64,000 nucleotides of DNA from assembly GCA_964030475.1 (NCBI GenBank), contig CAXIPT010000002.1:18436961-18500960 (forward strand). Direction: 5' to 3'. The position numbers and the translations under genes are program-made. Positions 47,672 to 59,566 of the stretch are shown in pieces. Positions within the stretch are counted from its first letter, which is position 1; each line of letters starts with the position of its first letter. Below the pieces are notes generated by a model. The model saw only the letters and a list, made by a program, of their open reading frames with translations, made no database searches and was not told where the DNA came from. The DNA comes from Tethya wilhelma. Lineage: Eukaryota; Porifera; Demospongiae; Tethyida; Tethyidae.

Positions 47672-48294
47672 CCTTTGAAGGCCATGCTACAGCACTTCGC
47701 TGCTCACTGGCTAGCACTCTTCTCGCCCAGAGCAGAGTCTTCTCATAGTAGACAGCCTGGAAGGACTTCATGTCAACCCACTCTCTTGTCCCATCTCCAT
47801 CACCCCACTCCAACAGCACCTGGACAAACACAAGGGAGAATATAACAGGGTAAAAATGTTGCAACTGCATACTTGGACACACACACACACACACACACAC
47901 ATACACATGCACAACTTGTGGGTTTCCAAAAGTGGCAATTTATTGACATCCACTAGGTGGTACTTAGTATGAAATTAAGCACCAGAAATGTAAACACATA
48001 GCCAATCAGATGGGCCCTCAGCATTCCCAGCCACATCAGAGAGGTGATAATAACCAGGCATTAATTTCAGATTAGGCCCAACTCTGCTGTTGACAAACAC
48101 TGAAAAGCTCGCACCAAATCGGTCCTCAATCATTCAGTACATACATGCAGAATTAGTGCCACTTACTCTAATTTGGCTGAAGTCTGAGTTGACGTAGAGA
48201 GGTTGAGAAGACGCCCGGATGACAGCGGGTCTGAACTGACCTCCATTCACCAACACCAGGCAATTTGAGCCCACTATGCTCATGACAACGTGTC
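36250..48294 (-). CDS. KDM3: KDM3-type JmjC histone H3K9 demethylase (5' end not found)
   Basis: Exons: 48167-48294, 47673-47819, 45200-45346, 43978-44564, 42682-43822 (runs into the n gap), 42383-42523, 41804-42082, 41504-41661, 40980-41086, 40730-40836, 40538-40645, 40257-40406, 40049-40159, 39925-39980, 39719-39850, then 37917-38012, 37729-37822, 37493-37623, 37303-37373, 37108-37227, 36971-37033, 36705-36881, 36565-36618, 36386-36466, 36250-36315 (stop 36250-36252). Order: N-terminal domain ([16 protein letters not shown]), a long Ser-rich region, two AT-hook-like motifs, the KDM3 Cys-rich zinc finger ([20 protein letters not shown]), then JmjC with Fe(II) ligands in NLHLDIS and APHQV and the typical [11 protein letters not shown]. 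Known role: 2-oxoglutarate-dependent removal of H3K9me1/2 in the nucleus. Odd: the six exons at 39719-40836 are repeated at 38297-39414, and the segment between the zinc finger and DLVDCRLG is missing. Confidence 0.88.
38126..39502 (-). repeat. Tandem copy 1 of a six-exon KDM3 block
   Basis: Essentially identical to 39548-40924 (period 1422 bases, one substitution noticed, near 38370). Exon equivalents lie at 39308-39414, 39116-39223, 38835-38984, 38627-38737, 38503-38558 and 38297-38428. The copies are separated by an n (39503) and a (GT)n run, consistent with two overlapping allelic contigs that were not merged. Confidence 0.85.
39548..40924 (-). repeat. Tandem copy 2 of a six-exon KDM3 block
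   Basis: This copy joins in phase to the upstream KDM3 exon at 40980-41086, so it is the one connected to the 5' part of the gene. Confidence 0.85.
43823..43884. other. Assembly gap and G homopolymer within a KDM3 exon
   Basis: About 40 n's followed by a run of 22 g. The exon is open up to the gap (a Gly-rich stretch before [12 protein letters not shown]), so its acceptor lies in or beyond the gap. Confidence 0.9.
47588..47667. repeat. (AG)n microsatellite abutting a KDM3 donor site
   Basis: About 80 bases of ga/ag. On minus it is a CT run starting right after the GTATGT donor of exon 47673-47819. Confidence 0.9.
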
Positions 48295-48617
48295 CTGTGT
48301 ATGTGTAGGTGGTAGTGGTGGTGATGTACAAGTAATGTGAACAACTGTAAAATTTTCAGTTCTAGATTCAAAGCTTCAAAGCCAACAAAGCTGCAAGACA
48401 GGCCGAGATGTAGGGAGATAAAGGCACAATGGGAAGGTTAGAGAATATACAACCAAGCCACTTATTAATTTGAAAGGCAGCATTGTGGTGAAGGATGAGG
48501 GAATCTCATTTCCTCCACCCTGCTAACCCTCACCTTGGCTGCAAGAACAATGTCTAGCAAAACAATGATGGCTTGCTTCTCCTAAGAATAAAAACAGCAC
48601 AGACAATGCACATGCGC

Positions 48618-48653
<36 letters not shown>

Positions 48654-51475
48654 TCCCGAATCCCCTACATACAACTATATAGCTATGTAGTGAGTGCCTA
48701 CAGTATATATAGTAGCAATTGACTACATCCTGTCTATCAGATTCTCCTCCACAGACAGTTAGCTCTGGAGGGACTTTGTCCAATTAGCCACTTCTACAAA
48801 CACAGGGCACCTTTATCAGATTAGTGTGAGGAAATGGGCATGCTTGTTCACCCACTCACGTTATACAGTTAATTGGATCAACTTAGAGAGAGCATTGTTG
48901 AAGAAAGACTGAAACTATAGCCAGTTAGTTATTAAAGGCTGCTTAACAACAACCACTCAGCTGAGCATAAGGGTGTCAGTAACAGGATATCATGCACACC
49001 AATGCTTCCTTGAGTGCATAAGGTACACTGAATGAGGGCATTCCATCAATTACGTGGACATTGCTTGCATTCTGTGAAAGTTGGAGTGGAACTGGCTTCA
49101 CTCTAACTGACCACTCCATATACTTCAGCACACAAACACTGCTAGGTGTTCATTAAAGGGAAGGGATACAGATTCATGCCAGGAGGAAGAATAGGAGACA
49201 AAGAAGTCAAAACTATACCTGGACAAAATTTGTACACCAAACCACACGACAGGAAAGTCGCCAAGATATCAGACACTCTCTGGTTGGAAGAGTACAACAA
49301 AGGATAAAACAATACTTAATTTGGCAACACAAATGATTCAAAGTCTCCTAGCTATTAGTGCAGACTTGTGCACAAATCAAAAATGGAACACAACAGATCT
49401 ATTTAAATGCCAGCATGCCAACCAAACTGCAAAAACGAGCAGTAGTAGCTTCAAGGCTAGGTGCAGAGATCAAACTCCCCACTGTGCATAGGGAATTAAT
49501 CACACAGGCCATACTACTGACATAGCAATGCCAGCATAGTACATGTCAATAAAGGTCAATAAAGAGATCTGCAATGCATTAGCAAAATGTCCTTGAACTA
49601 CTTAAGTCATACACCACTGGAGAATGAAAGGAATTTAATCAAGCAAGCTGGCTTTGCCAAAGTTCAGCTACAAACAATGGCAAACATCAGCTACTTGGAA
49701 AAGACCCTTCTATTTCAAGGAGAAAATAAAAACTCTGCATTCAACGTCACACATAACATTGAACCAGTGAACTTTACAAAAAAGTCTTCAGCGTTCGATA
49801 TAATGTTACAGTGTACTATAACCAAGGGAACATTCAAATGGTTTAGAATACAAAACAAGTGAGTTTTTAACATCACAGCGAGAAAAAAATAAAAAACAGG
49901 ACCAGATTCATAATATTATTATATTCACCCATAGAAGATTACACAATTTTCCAAGTCAGGGTGACCACATTGTAATTCTAACAGATCTAGATAAAACAAT
50001 CCTGGTTATTCCCCAACCACAAGGCCTGAGATCAAGGCTAAGAATGCACAAAAAACACACTATTACCACAACTTTCTCAACTACATATTTTGCACAAACT
50101 ATAGTACAAGGCTCTCTCTGGCTCTAGGGACACAAAAAGTGTAGCTCCAACCACAGATAGATACTATCTTATCCCACCCATTGCCACAGTTGTACCCTAA
50201 TGCTGCACAGACAAGATGACAATCACCAAATCGCCACAAGCATTAATGGTTGCACTACAAGTGTTCACAATTAATGACCTAAAGCACTATCACTTGTTCC
50301 CTACTCTCATTGCATGCTAACACAGGGCCACCTCCCACCACTTGCTACCTATAGTTGTAGAAACAGTTCTCAAACAAATACCTCAAATTGCATCCTCTAT
50401 ATAGAGTGTAGCAGCCATATTACCTGTCGAGTATGAATTCCACCTATACATCTCAAGCAGTACAAGTCCACTCAGTCCAGTTACAACTACACTGTTTGCA
50501 AAAGGGCTCTCTTTTATCTCAGCTAGTGATGTCCTCTAAAAATGCATTCAATAGACCACACCCAGCATACTATACACTTCCTTAACAACATGCACTGCAC
50601 CACACACAAACCATATTAAACTCTTCTGGTGTCCGAAACATTCAAATTATATTGACACAAGATCTGGGACAGTATAAACTGAAATCCATAGGCAACAAAT
50701 AATAAAGGCCATGGGACCATGGGGCCATGGGGCCAAGAGGACATTTTCACTTCCCTGACATGCTCCCCTGGTAGGCAGTTGCTTCCTAACTAGGTTCTAA
50801 CTGGTGCAACAACTGTTATCAATCACTGTACTAATTGAGGTTTGTATTATGATAAGCAGTGCTAGTGTAGAATGAAAAACTTTTGGGCAGCTGCCTTCTT
50901 CACAAATTATCCACAGCTAGCTAAAGCCTGTCCCACTCAGCCACACACTGATGCCCACACAAAAGCAAACCCACTCCACCCTTTGCTCGTACACGTTTCA
51001 TATACAGCTTAATCACAAGTTAAACCTACCAATTTTCCAGGGAAGAGAATGTAAAATAAAGACTGCTTTTATACAGTTTGGCTTGTGGTGGGAATCTTGG
51101 GGGTATTTCCTATGCTTCAAGTAGTATCTCGTCTTTAGTTTGCAGCAGTATCGTTGATTTCCACCTCCCTTTGCTTGTATCCAAAGGGTAGTTTATCAAC
51201 TAGAACAACTTCCAGCTAGCTTCTTCCATGACTTTATGTACCACTGGGCTGTGCAGACTGTCTTTGGGATGTTTATATATTTATCGTATTATGCGAAATA
51301 CAGAGAAAAATTGAAAAATCATTTTTAAGAGATACCGTAATTTAGCACTGCCAAACAAATAAAACGAAATTTTCAAGAAAATTAAAAGTTGTCACCTGTG
51401 ACGCTAGCTGCTAGCTGTTGTTGCAAGCAAAAATTCTCTCTCTCCGGCTCTAAGTTTGGCACGAGAATATTCGAA
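48295..51475. other. KDM3 5' region and REEP upstream sequence, no exon identified
   Basis: The first KDM3 exon found (48167-48294) starts in phase 1, so at least one coding exon lies upstream, but none could be recognised. A (CA)n run lies at about 48620-48650. KDM3 and REEP are transcribed away from each other, so both promoters should lie here; nothing more specific is visible. Confidence 0.5.
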
Positions 51476-52577
51476 ATGGTAGCTGGAATATTGTCAAAGG
51501 GAATAATGTAAGTGATTTGTCCACTCATGTCTTGAGAGGTTGCTGTCAGACTGTGTATGTGCTGTTGTTCTTCTCACGTTTGTTTGGAACGCCCCAAATA
51601 ATTATAGTGGCAACATTTACAAACTGATATGCTAGAGAATATGAATAAAGGTTGAAGCAGCTCACTCTATGTACATCTACACACAAATTACATTGTTTGT
51701 TGGGATTACTGGTAACTTTGCAGGGTTTCATATGAATTTAAATCTACTATTTAATTTATCCCAGCTGCCATCATAGTCATGCTAAGAAATAGCTGGGACT
51801 TGAGATTGCTTAGTCATGATACAATTGACTGAAAGTCCAGCTAACTGATCATTTCTCTATTTAGCTGCCTGTTTGTTAGAGTTTGTTGTGTGTGCTTTGA
51901 ACTAAATCGTTTTTAAATGATTTTAGGCAAACAAGAGAAGCAATTTTTGTAGTAGCCTTTTCCCCCCAAAATATACGCAAGGCAGGAGCCTGGGAACAAG
52001 GCTATCTTTGTAGAACGTTATTTCACTTGGCCATCCAAAGGCATGATACAGCTCATTATTGTGGTCATCTTATCATGATTGAAGATGCAAGCTGTGGCAT
52101 TCCTTTGTTGGCTTATACTAACCACAGTTTTTCTTTCAATATGAAATAACCATATACATGCTCATTCAGCATGTGTAATATTACATGCTGACATGTTTTA
52201 TTTAGTGACATATACACTAAGTACTACTATATAGCATCTGTACTATAATATGTCATTCTGCAGAGTTGTAGTGGGTATCCTGTATCCTGCGTATTCGTCA
52301 TTCAAGGCAGTCAGAAGGAAGAGTCACAGAGAATATGTAGGTTTATGTCCGTATTATCTTTATGAGAATGAGATGTTTTTTAAAAAAAAAGGGGGGGGGG
52401 GCAAAGGTAGTTATGTGTGTATTAATTTTTACAAAGTGGAGGTGCATTTTCCTGTAATTGTACTCATTCCATATATAGATTTGTTTTTACAAGTCTATTT
52501 GTAGTTTTATTATGTGTTGTCAATATTACAGTGTGTATCTGTAATATGAGAGAGATAACAATATCCTATCAGCTTTC

Positions 52578-52625
<48 letters not shown>

Positions 52626-53286
52626 ATACACACACGCAGACAAAATGGATGATGTACTGGATTGTGTTTGCTCTCTTCCAAGCAGCTGAATCATTGTCAG
52701 ACACGTTCTTGACATGGTATGTTAACAGAGTAGAAGATCTCTCTTGTTTTAGATTTGTACACGATATGCTGGTACATTTCCACTATTATGAGCAGTGCTA
52801 TGAAAAGATAGTATCTTACTTTCAAATCTACTGCTAATTACTGTGAGATGCCTTTGATAGTGTTCTTTCTTGTTTGTAGTAGCTCACCTTTTGTTAACCT
52901 AGGTGTGACTCATGCCCACTTAAGCTTTTTTGTTACAAATTGATGCAGTTATTAATTAGCCAATTAGCAATTTCTGTTTGTCTTTCATATGAATCCTTTC
53001 ACCAATGGCTGTATTAACAGCTGGGATGGGGGAAAACAACAATTAGAGATCAAAGCTTCGTTTTGTTTTGTGGCATTTGGAGGTCTTAAGGAGTTCTTCC
53101 ATTCTTGAATGGTTGCTAGGAGCCTAGTCTTGCCGTCATCCAAGTACTACAAGACACACATCCTGACGGTGTAGATGTGTAGGTCCTAGTTTAGACTTTA
53201 GAGTTGTGTTCTTGGCTGTGCAGCTAGCCATAGTGTAATGCAAAGAAGAATTGATTGTTTGAGCCCTCGTAAATTTAATGCCAGTC

Positions 53287-53330
<44 letters not shown>

Positions 53331-53936
53331 GGCATGTGTACTAAGGTCATTCTTTCTACGCATGTACTACTTTGTATAGCTGGCTACAGCAGCATCTGGT
53401 GTTATCTCCTAGTTTTCCACACTGTACTGACCTGACTCTACACTCTCCTTCCCATAGGCTTCCTCTCTACTACGAGATCAAGATTATAATTGTTCTGTGG
53501 CTGGTTCTTCCCATCACTGAGGTAAAATTGTTGAGCTCCCCCCACTCACCACAGAAATGATGAGTGTGTCATTTTTTTTCGATGTGTAATGGTTGTGTGT
53601 ACTAAGTGAATTGAGTAATTGTGCAGTGTCGTAGTTGTGTGTTCGCCTATTCTGGGTAGTAAATATATCTGGACAGGTATTGTGTGTGGCTCTGGTTTGT
53701 GTACCATTGTCTGTGTGCATGTGGGTGTGCGGGGGTGTGGCATGTTCGAATACATGGCTCAAATTCATGGTGTGCATTAAATAGTATATACATGAAATAT
53801 TATAGCATGTATAGTCTTTTGTAGGCATGAAATAAATAGCGTAGTACTATTTTCATTAGCTCTTCCTCTTTTTTATTCGCAGTTAACAATTATTGCAATG
53901 TGACAAATCTGTAGTTCCTACAGGGTGTTAAAGCCG

Positions 53937-53976
<40 letters not shown>

Positions 53977-54227
53977 GTGTGTGTGTGTGTGTGTGCGCGT
54001 GTGTGTGTGTGCGCGTGTGCGTGTGTGCGTGTGTAACACACTCACTTGTCTTTTTCTATTATATTCCTAGGGCTCCAAGCAGCTCTATCGTGTTGTTGTT
54101 CATCCATTTTTGGTGAAACACGAGGAGCAGATTGACGAACACCTCACACATGTATGTCCTCCTTTAGTTGTTTTATTCAACCTTGAGGAACAAAACACTT
54201 TGGTTGATTATAGTGATTCTTGTTTGG

Positions 54228-54299
<72 letters not shown>

Positions 54300-55021
54300 G
54301 GCTGGACAGACAGGTTTGACAGTGATCAGAAGACTGTCTCAGGCTGGACTCAACAGAGCAGCCACGACAGTGGTCTCTTCGGCTATAAGGGTGTGTGCAC
54401 TTACTGTATCGTTACAATTAACTTGTCCTTTCAAGTCCTTGTTTGTGGACCAGCAGAGCCTGTTTATACATGCCATTGTATAGAGTGCATTCACTGTTGA
54501 CATGAGCATTGTGATAAGTGTTTCTTTTGTAAGCTAGGTTGTTGTATGTGTGTGTGAGTGGGTGGGTGTCTTCATTGTTGTAGGGTCAAGCTGTACTAGC
54601 AGAGACACTATTGCGGAGTCAAGAGGGGGTCACTGAGAGCACAGACGGCACTGGAGCAGCTGGACAGACAGTTGTAAGAGAAGCTAGACCATCGTCATTC
54701 GCTTCTTCTGATGATTCTGAACCTTTTGAGGTCATTGATGAAGAGCCAGAATGTAAGATCGACCTTAGCTAGTCTGTGAACATCTGTAAAACTTCTATAC
54801 CCAATTTAGTGGATATCTCTTTGACTACCCTTACCTGTTGTTTTGTTTTTTGTGTAGCTCAATTTCAAGACCCCCTCGTCTTTGACCTTGGCTCGAGGCA
54901 GGAGAGGGTGAGCTCAACGGCCAGTGCAAGCAGCTTCAATGGTAGCGTAGATGGGAACCCTGTGTACAACTCTAGCTCAGAATACAATACCAAGGAAGGT
55001 GTTAACAAAAAGATCAACTGA
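51476..55021 (+). CDS. REEP: REEP1-4-type receptor expression-enhancing protein
   Basis: Eight exons join in phase to 249 residues: 51476-51507, 52264-52336, 52640-52716, 53458-53521, 54071-54151, 54301-54390, 54584-54752, 54858-55021 (TGA at the end). The N-terminal half is a TB2/DP1/HVA22 domain with hairpin membrane segments: GILYPAYSSFKAV (about 15-27), KWMMYWIVFALF (about 37-48), LPLYYEIKIIIVLWLVLP (about 61-78). The tail is hydrophilic and Ser/Thr-rich. Known role: shaping tubular ER and linking it to microtubules. The length and the short N-terminus before the first hairpin fit REEP1-4 rather than REEP5/6. (CT)n and (GT)n runs fill introns 2, 3, 4 and 5. The start is the only ATG that joins in phase to exon 2. 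Which REEP1-4 member it equals cannot be decided. Confidence 0.9.
52578..52622. repeat. (CT)n microsatellite in REEP intron 2
   Basis: About 22 ct units ending some 17 bases before the exon 3 acceptor. Confidence 0.9.
53941..54033. repeat. (GT)n tract with gc interruptions in REEP intron 4
   Basis: About 93 bases of gt broken by gtgcgc units. A shorter (GT)n lies at 53289-53329 in intron 3. Confidence 0.9.
54229..54298. repeat. (CT)n run forming the acceptor tract of REEP exon 6
   Basis: About 35 ct units run directly into the AG of the exon 6 acceptor (54299-54300), with one ttt interruption. Confidence 0.9.
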
Positions 55022-55413
55022 TTTTGTGTGTGGGCATCTTTTGGACAGAATTAAGCTTTCACACGTGCACACGCTCTTTTGTTCACTCAAAGTATTATAC
55101 ACACAAAAATAATGCTTTCATACACTTAATAATTAATTTGTTGTTGTTATTGCTATTTAATGTGTTAATCACATGCCGATGATTAATAATGTTGCATGAA
55201 TGTGATTTTAATGCTAGTATGTATAAATTATAATGCAATGTCATTATACATGCATGTATCATAATGCATGAACTGTTCATGTTCATATCAGCAACATATT
55301 GTTTTGTTTGAACATGATTGCATGCATGTGCATGTAGAGATTACACTCGAGATCAGCAGGAAAGCATAATTATACACACTCTTAAAAGATAATCAAACAG
55401 AAACAAATTAAAG
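55022..55413. other. Convergent 3' intergenic stretch
   Basis: Between the stops of REEP (plus) and the SRCR gene (minus). AT-rich, no ORF; presumably both 3' UTRs. Confidence 0.6.
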
Positions 55414-56212
55414 CTACACATTATCAGAATCCTGGCCTTCCAACTCACTATACTGTGGGTTCCTAACCGTGTCAGAGTCAGTGCCTTCCAAAACAATGTA
55501 CCGTAGATTAGTCACCGTATCCACAGCGTTTGTTCTACCATCTGCACCATCACTAGCTATAGAGGTGCCGTTCCCTCGGCCACTCTCTGATGACCTCCGT
55601 GTACCACCACCACCACCACTGGCTATAGAGGTGCCGTTCCCTCGGCCACTCTCTGATGACCTCCGTGTACCACCACCANACTCCTGCAACTGTGACAGTG
55701 GAGCAGGACTGAGGTGAAAGACACTCTATCAGAGAGGTTTCATTTCCTTGACATTTTGACTCATAGAGCACCATGTCTTGCAAAGTAGATGGTTCAAATT
55801 CCACCTGAAGCTGTGTGGCAGATGCACCTATAATGCAACCGAGTATGCAAAGTATTTAGTTATCTAGAGCCAATCTTAACTTATTCCATACAGGATTTTT
55901 AATACCTGAATATGAGAATCCAAGCTGCCTGCACACTACACTGGCATCCAGGTTGTCCCAGTCCTGAAAACAGACTGAGCCCACCTGTCCACTCATACAC
56001 ACTTCAACACGCCCCTCAAGAGGAGAGTCTCCATTTTGCAGTGTGACCATTCCATCTCTACAAGCTGTATTGAGGTTGATATATACCTCTATGAGATCAT
56101 TCATTGGATAGTCATGTATATATAATCTCTTACTCAGTACAATAGAAAGTAGATTTGCAACAAAAAAGAGCACCAAGAATAGCAACTTGAAGCTTTGATG
56201 ACAGAGAGACAT
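55414..56212 (-). CDS. SRCR receptor-like protein with two-tyrosine tail
   Basis: Two exons: 55906-56212 and 55414-55827 (stop 55414-55416). A hydrophobic leader (LLFLVLFFVANLLSIV) is followed by one SRCR domain (ACRDGMVTLQNGDS through ECLSPQSC) split by a phase-1 intron after FSYS. An n at 55679 follows TVTVAG. Beyond it are two near-identical Gly/Arg/Ser-rich units (GGTRRSSESGRGNGTSIAS) and a tail with LRYIVLEG and NPQYSELEG, which are copies of one another. SRCR domains are extracellular ligand binders. The tail looks cytoplasmic, with YxxL motifs of the kind bound by SH2 proteins. No membrane segment is seen between the two; it was presumably lost at the n, where the frame also fails to add up. 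Alternative: two different proteins joined by the assembler. Confidence 0.65.
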
Positions 56213-56685
56213 CTCTTACTGCTTCTACTTTTAGTGAAAATGTCTAGACTTAGCTTAGAGTAGCATTGTAATGCCTATAATAGTTCTCAATACACACCCA
56301 CTCTACAACTCACTATCCCTAAAATGTCACTGAGTTGTACAAAGTAAGCCCTTCTAAGGAGTTATTATTTTCATATAAATACCAAATACTTTATTCACTG
56401 TTTACATAAATGGCAATTCTCATGCAGTTACTGGTACAGAGAAATATCAACAATCAGTTTCCTATAAATGAAACAACAATACAACTATTGTAAGGAACAA
56501 CAGCATGACTATCATACTACAATCAGTGCCTATCGATGGCATGAAAATGATCATTACTGTCTATCCAAACTTGAAACCATAATTGTTTAACGTTCAGTGT
56601 CATGCTACTTATACAAACAAATTTTTTGCGGAAAATGCAACCAAAACAAAAATCTAACGTTTATTTTTAGCTAACTTGTCAGTAA
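56213..56685. other. Intergenic stretch between NIT2 and the SRCR gene
   Basis: AT-rich; holds the 3' UTR of the NIT2-type gene and the upstream region of the SRCR gene. No ORF or repeat noted. Confidence 0.55.
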
Positions 56686-59164
56686 TCAATCACTCACGTC
56701 CACACTACTGCACTCGGGGCTATACACATCACATCTCTTTTGATTCAGAGTTGGTATTTGAGTTCTAACCTCTTCAACAACACACAAATCAACATTCCCA
56801 AACAATATTTCCTCCTTCTCTCCACCTCTCACGATGACATCACCCCTGTGTCATGTAAATGATGTAATGCATAGTAACAGCAAGCATTAGCACACCATAG
56901 AAACTAGCTTCATTCCCAGGCTCCTCTCCATGAGCATTCAACTGGAATTCGAAAGACCTGGGTTCAAATCCCAGCAAGATCTCAAGATTTTACCAATGAT
57001 TTTTTTCCCTTCAAAAAAACATGCCTCCATTTTGAAGAAGCAGCCTGTGAACAAGGCTATCATGCATCAGCATCATAAATTACATGTACGTACCAGGCAT
57101 CCACCAGCATGGAATTCCCCCATGTTACATAGGTCGCTTCGTCAACTCTGGCTGGGACAATGGCAGCAGTGAATATTTGATTGTTAACTGCTCTAGAGTG
57201 GTTGGTGTGTAGTACGTAAGGAAGAAACAATGTAAGAGGGCTACAGTCTTGTTTACTATCGAAGCTACAAGATAAAGTATAATTATTATTTATTAGACCC
57301 ACCTTGTCCTGAGCATCACTTCCATGTGTGCTGGGCCAGTGACAGTGTTGTATGCACTGGGATAGAAGAGCAGTTTACAGCCTACATCAATACAGAACCA
57401 AAAAAAATTTGATAATATGCCAAATCTGAGACAGTACAGAAAGCAAGCAGAGTTGTCTATATGTGCATTTAAATTTAAATTCAGTTGACTCTGCTAAAGA
57501 AAATAAATGCACTCTGTATGTAACAAGCCTCAGCCTCTAAAGACCTGAAAGGAAAAAGATGAGTCTTAGGCTCTCCATTGAGTACAACGTTACCTCTTTG
57601 TGTATACAGTGCAGCCATTTCTGGTATCCTCAAATCATAACATATCCCAAGTCCCATTTTACACCACTCTGTAGGAAAGGAATCATGCAAGATGAAGTGA
57701 TGCTCTATATTATATCTGTATGACTAATCCATACCAGTGTCAAACACAAAGAGACTATCACCAGGAGTGAATATTGCAGACTCTTGTGAAAAAATTTGAT
57801 TTGGAACATCAATATCAGCAAGGTGCATCTGCATACATGGATGTAGTAAAACTTTTGGGAGAAGATGAAACTTACTATAGACTTATATAAACATTTTTAC
57901 CTTGCGATATTTTCCCAACAAAGTCCCAGTGGGTCCAAACACTGTACTTGTGTTGAAGATCTTTTCATCATCCTTTTCACAAAGTGAGCCTGCACGATAA
58001 ACATACACATCAACAGATAACAAACATTACACAGGACACAAAAACACTTTCATCCACAGTCCGTATTACCTCCAACGATATAGATCTTAAACTTTTCTGC
58101 AAGATGTGACAAGAGGTCTGTTGATCTGCCTGGTATTGTTTCAGCTGAGCCAACAAAATACTCTTTTCCATATCTGACATTAAAGCATTCCTGTACAGAG
58201 CAACCGTTTTCACTAAGTTACAGGAGGTTTGGAATAAACTGCATTAATGGAGAAGCTGAATCACATCCCCAGGCGCTGGGATAAGACTATGAGTGGATGT
58301 CACTTCCATATGGCAAATGAACAGGAATGATATGGGTAGCTTTTATTTAGTGCAGTGAGGGTGTCCAGGCACAAATTTCAAGAGTTGTAAATTGAAGTTA
58401 GTTATTTGTGTATAGGCACACCATAAGTCAACTGGAAAATGTACCTGGTTTAATGTAATCATGCATTGTTTTCTTTCGTGAGGCGTTTCAATAAACACAA
58501 ATCCGCAAAAATAATGGTCACGTGACCAAAATACCATATGCGTATGTACGCATGCACGTAAACTGCGTACTGTTGCCACAATTGTCACAAACAGTAAGAA
58601 TCTTGCAAACACTCATACAAGATAATACAGTCTTAGAACATTGCTTACAGCTGGGTCTCACCAAATTTGCTATTGTAGTGGACATATATATTGTGGCAAT
58701 TACGCATTGTTTTCCTTTGCAAGGCAGTTCAGTAAAACACAATTTTGTAAAATGATGGTCACGTGACCAAGATACATTTTTCAGTTAACCTATAGTAGGT
58801 CTACACAAATAACTAGCAATAACTTCAATTTGCTACTGTTGAAATTTGAGGCTGGACACCCTACACTGTACAGCAAAAATAACTATAAATATTTCCAGTT
58901 TATGATGACATAATTGCACCCACTCTATAGCACTGGATTGTGTCTGTGTAAAATCCACATTACCTACCGGAAGTGCCACAAGATCAGCTCCTCCCAGAGC
59001 AGCTTTCTCCACTAACAGTTGTACTTTCTTCAGATTTTCATCCTTGTCCACACTTACTGTGTACTGGATGAGTGCTACACGAAACATGTTTGTCTTATCT
59101 GCAATAAAACAAGTAGTAATGCATTCTATCAGGGACATTTTTCTGCATTACCTTTCTCATCCAT
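56686..59164 (-). CDS. NIT2: NIT2-type omega-amidase (nitrilase superfamily)
   Basis: Nine exons join in phase to 286 residues: 59152-59164, 58968-59098, 58070-58190, 57901-57989, 57735-57828, 57594-57668, 57303-57381, 57094-57192, 56686-56845. Catalytic triad in order: Glu at an exon junction (ALP/ECFN), Lys in KYRKMHL, Cys in GLGICYDLRIPE. Other family marks: DIDVPNQIFSQES, YPSAYNTVTGPAHMEV and VTWGNSMLVDAW. Known role: hydrolysing alpha-ketoglutaramate and alpha-ketosuccinamate to the 2-oxoacid plus ammonia, in cytosol and mitochondria. Length is close to the vertebrate enzyme. The first exon contributes only MDEK; this ATG was chosen because its donor and phase fit, but an ATG at 59087 (MFRVALIQ) is an alternative. 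It is head-to-head with RMND5, 146 bases apart. Confidence 0.92.
56905..57059. mobile_element. Foldback/SINE-like element with a tRNA-type T-arm in an NIT2 intron
   Basis: Ends agcttcattcccaggct and agcctgtgaacaaggct are imperfect inverses. Inside, ctgggttcaaatcccag forms a perfect 5-bp T-arm with a B-box-like loop, but no matching acceptor stem or A box is present. It is therefore not a functional tRNA, more likely a tRNA-derived fragment. Confidence 0.5.
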
Positions 59165-59310
59165 ACAAAGCTAACTGCCACAGCTCTAGCATGTGATATT
59201 GATCTACCTTGTGGTCGTCAGTGAAGCTTGCCTAAGTCGTACGTTTTGCTTTTAGCATTTAAAATTGACGACCATATTCTCTACCGCCAGATCAGAGAAA
59301 ACGAAGAGTT
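59165..59310. promoter_or_regulatory. Presumed bidirectional promoter of NIT2 and RMND5
   Basis: Only 146 bases separate the two start codons on opposite strands. The interval has a slightly raised GC/CpG content and no TATA box was noticed. Both 5' UTRs and core promoters must lie here or overlap the first exons. Confidence 0.6.
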
Positions 59311-59470
59311 ATGGAGGCTTGCTTGTCCGTCGAAAGAGAGCAGGATAAAGTTCTTAAAAAGCTTAAAACCTTATCTGGTTCTTCTGCTGAGAAACTTCAA
59401 AGAATGATTGACAAAATAATGGCGATAAAACAACAATTCAGTCATTGTAAGTCAATCATTCTAGTTAAAG

Positions 59471-59566
<96 letters not shown>

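Noticed and set aside
47561..47845. Open frames with Arg-Glu or Ser-Leu repeats over AG/CT runs
   Set aside because: Products of dinucleotide microsatellites, not genes. The same applies to similar frames at 36089, 53289, 53941, 54229 and 59472.
49587..49862. 92-codon plus frame upstream of REEP
   Set aside because: No domain, no splice context and no homology recognised; consistent with chance.
56940..56985. Possible tRNA gene (perfect T-arm)
   Set aside because: No acceptor stem, D-arm or A box at the right distance.
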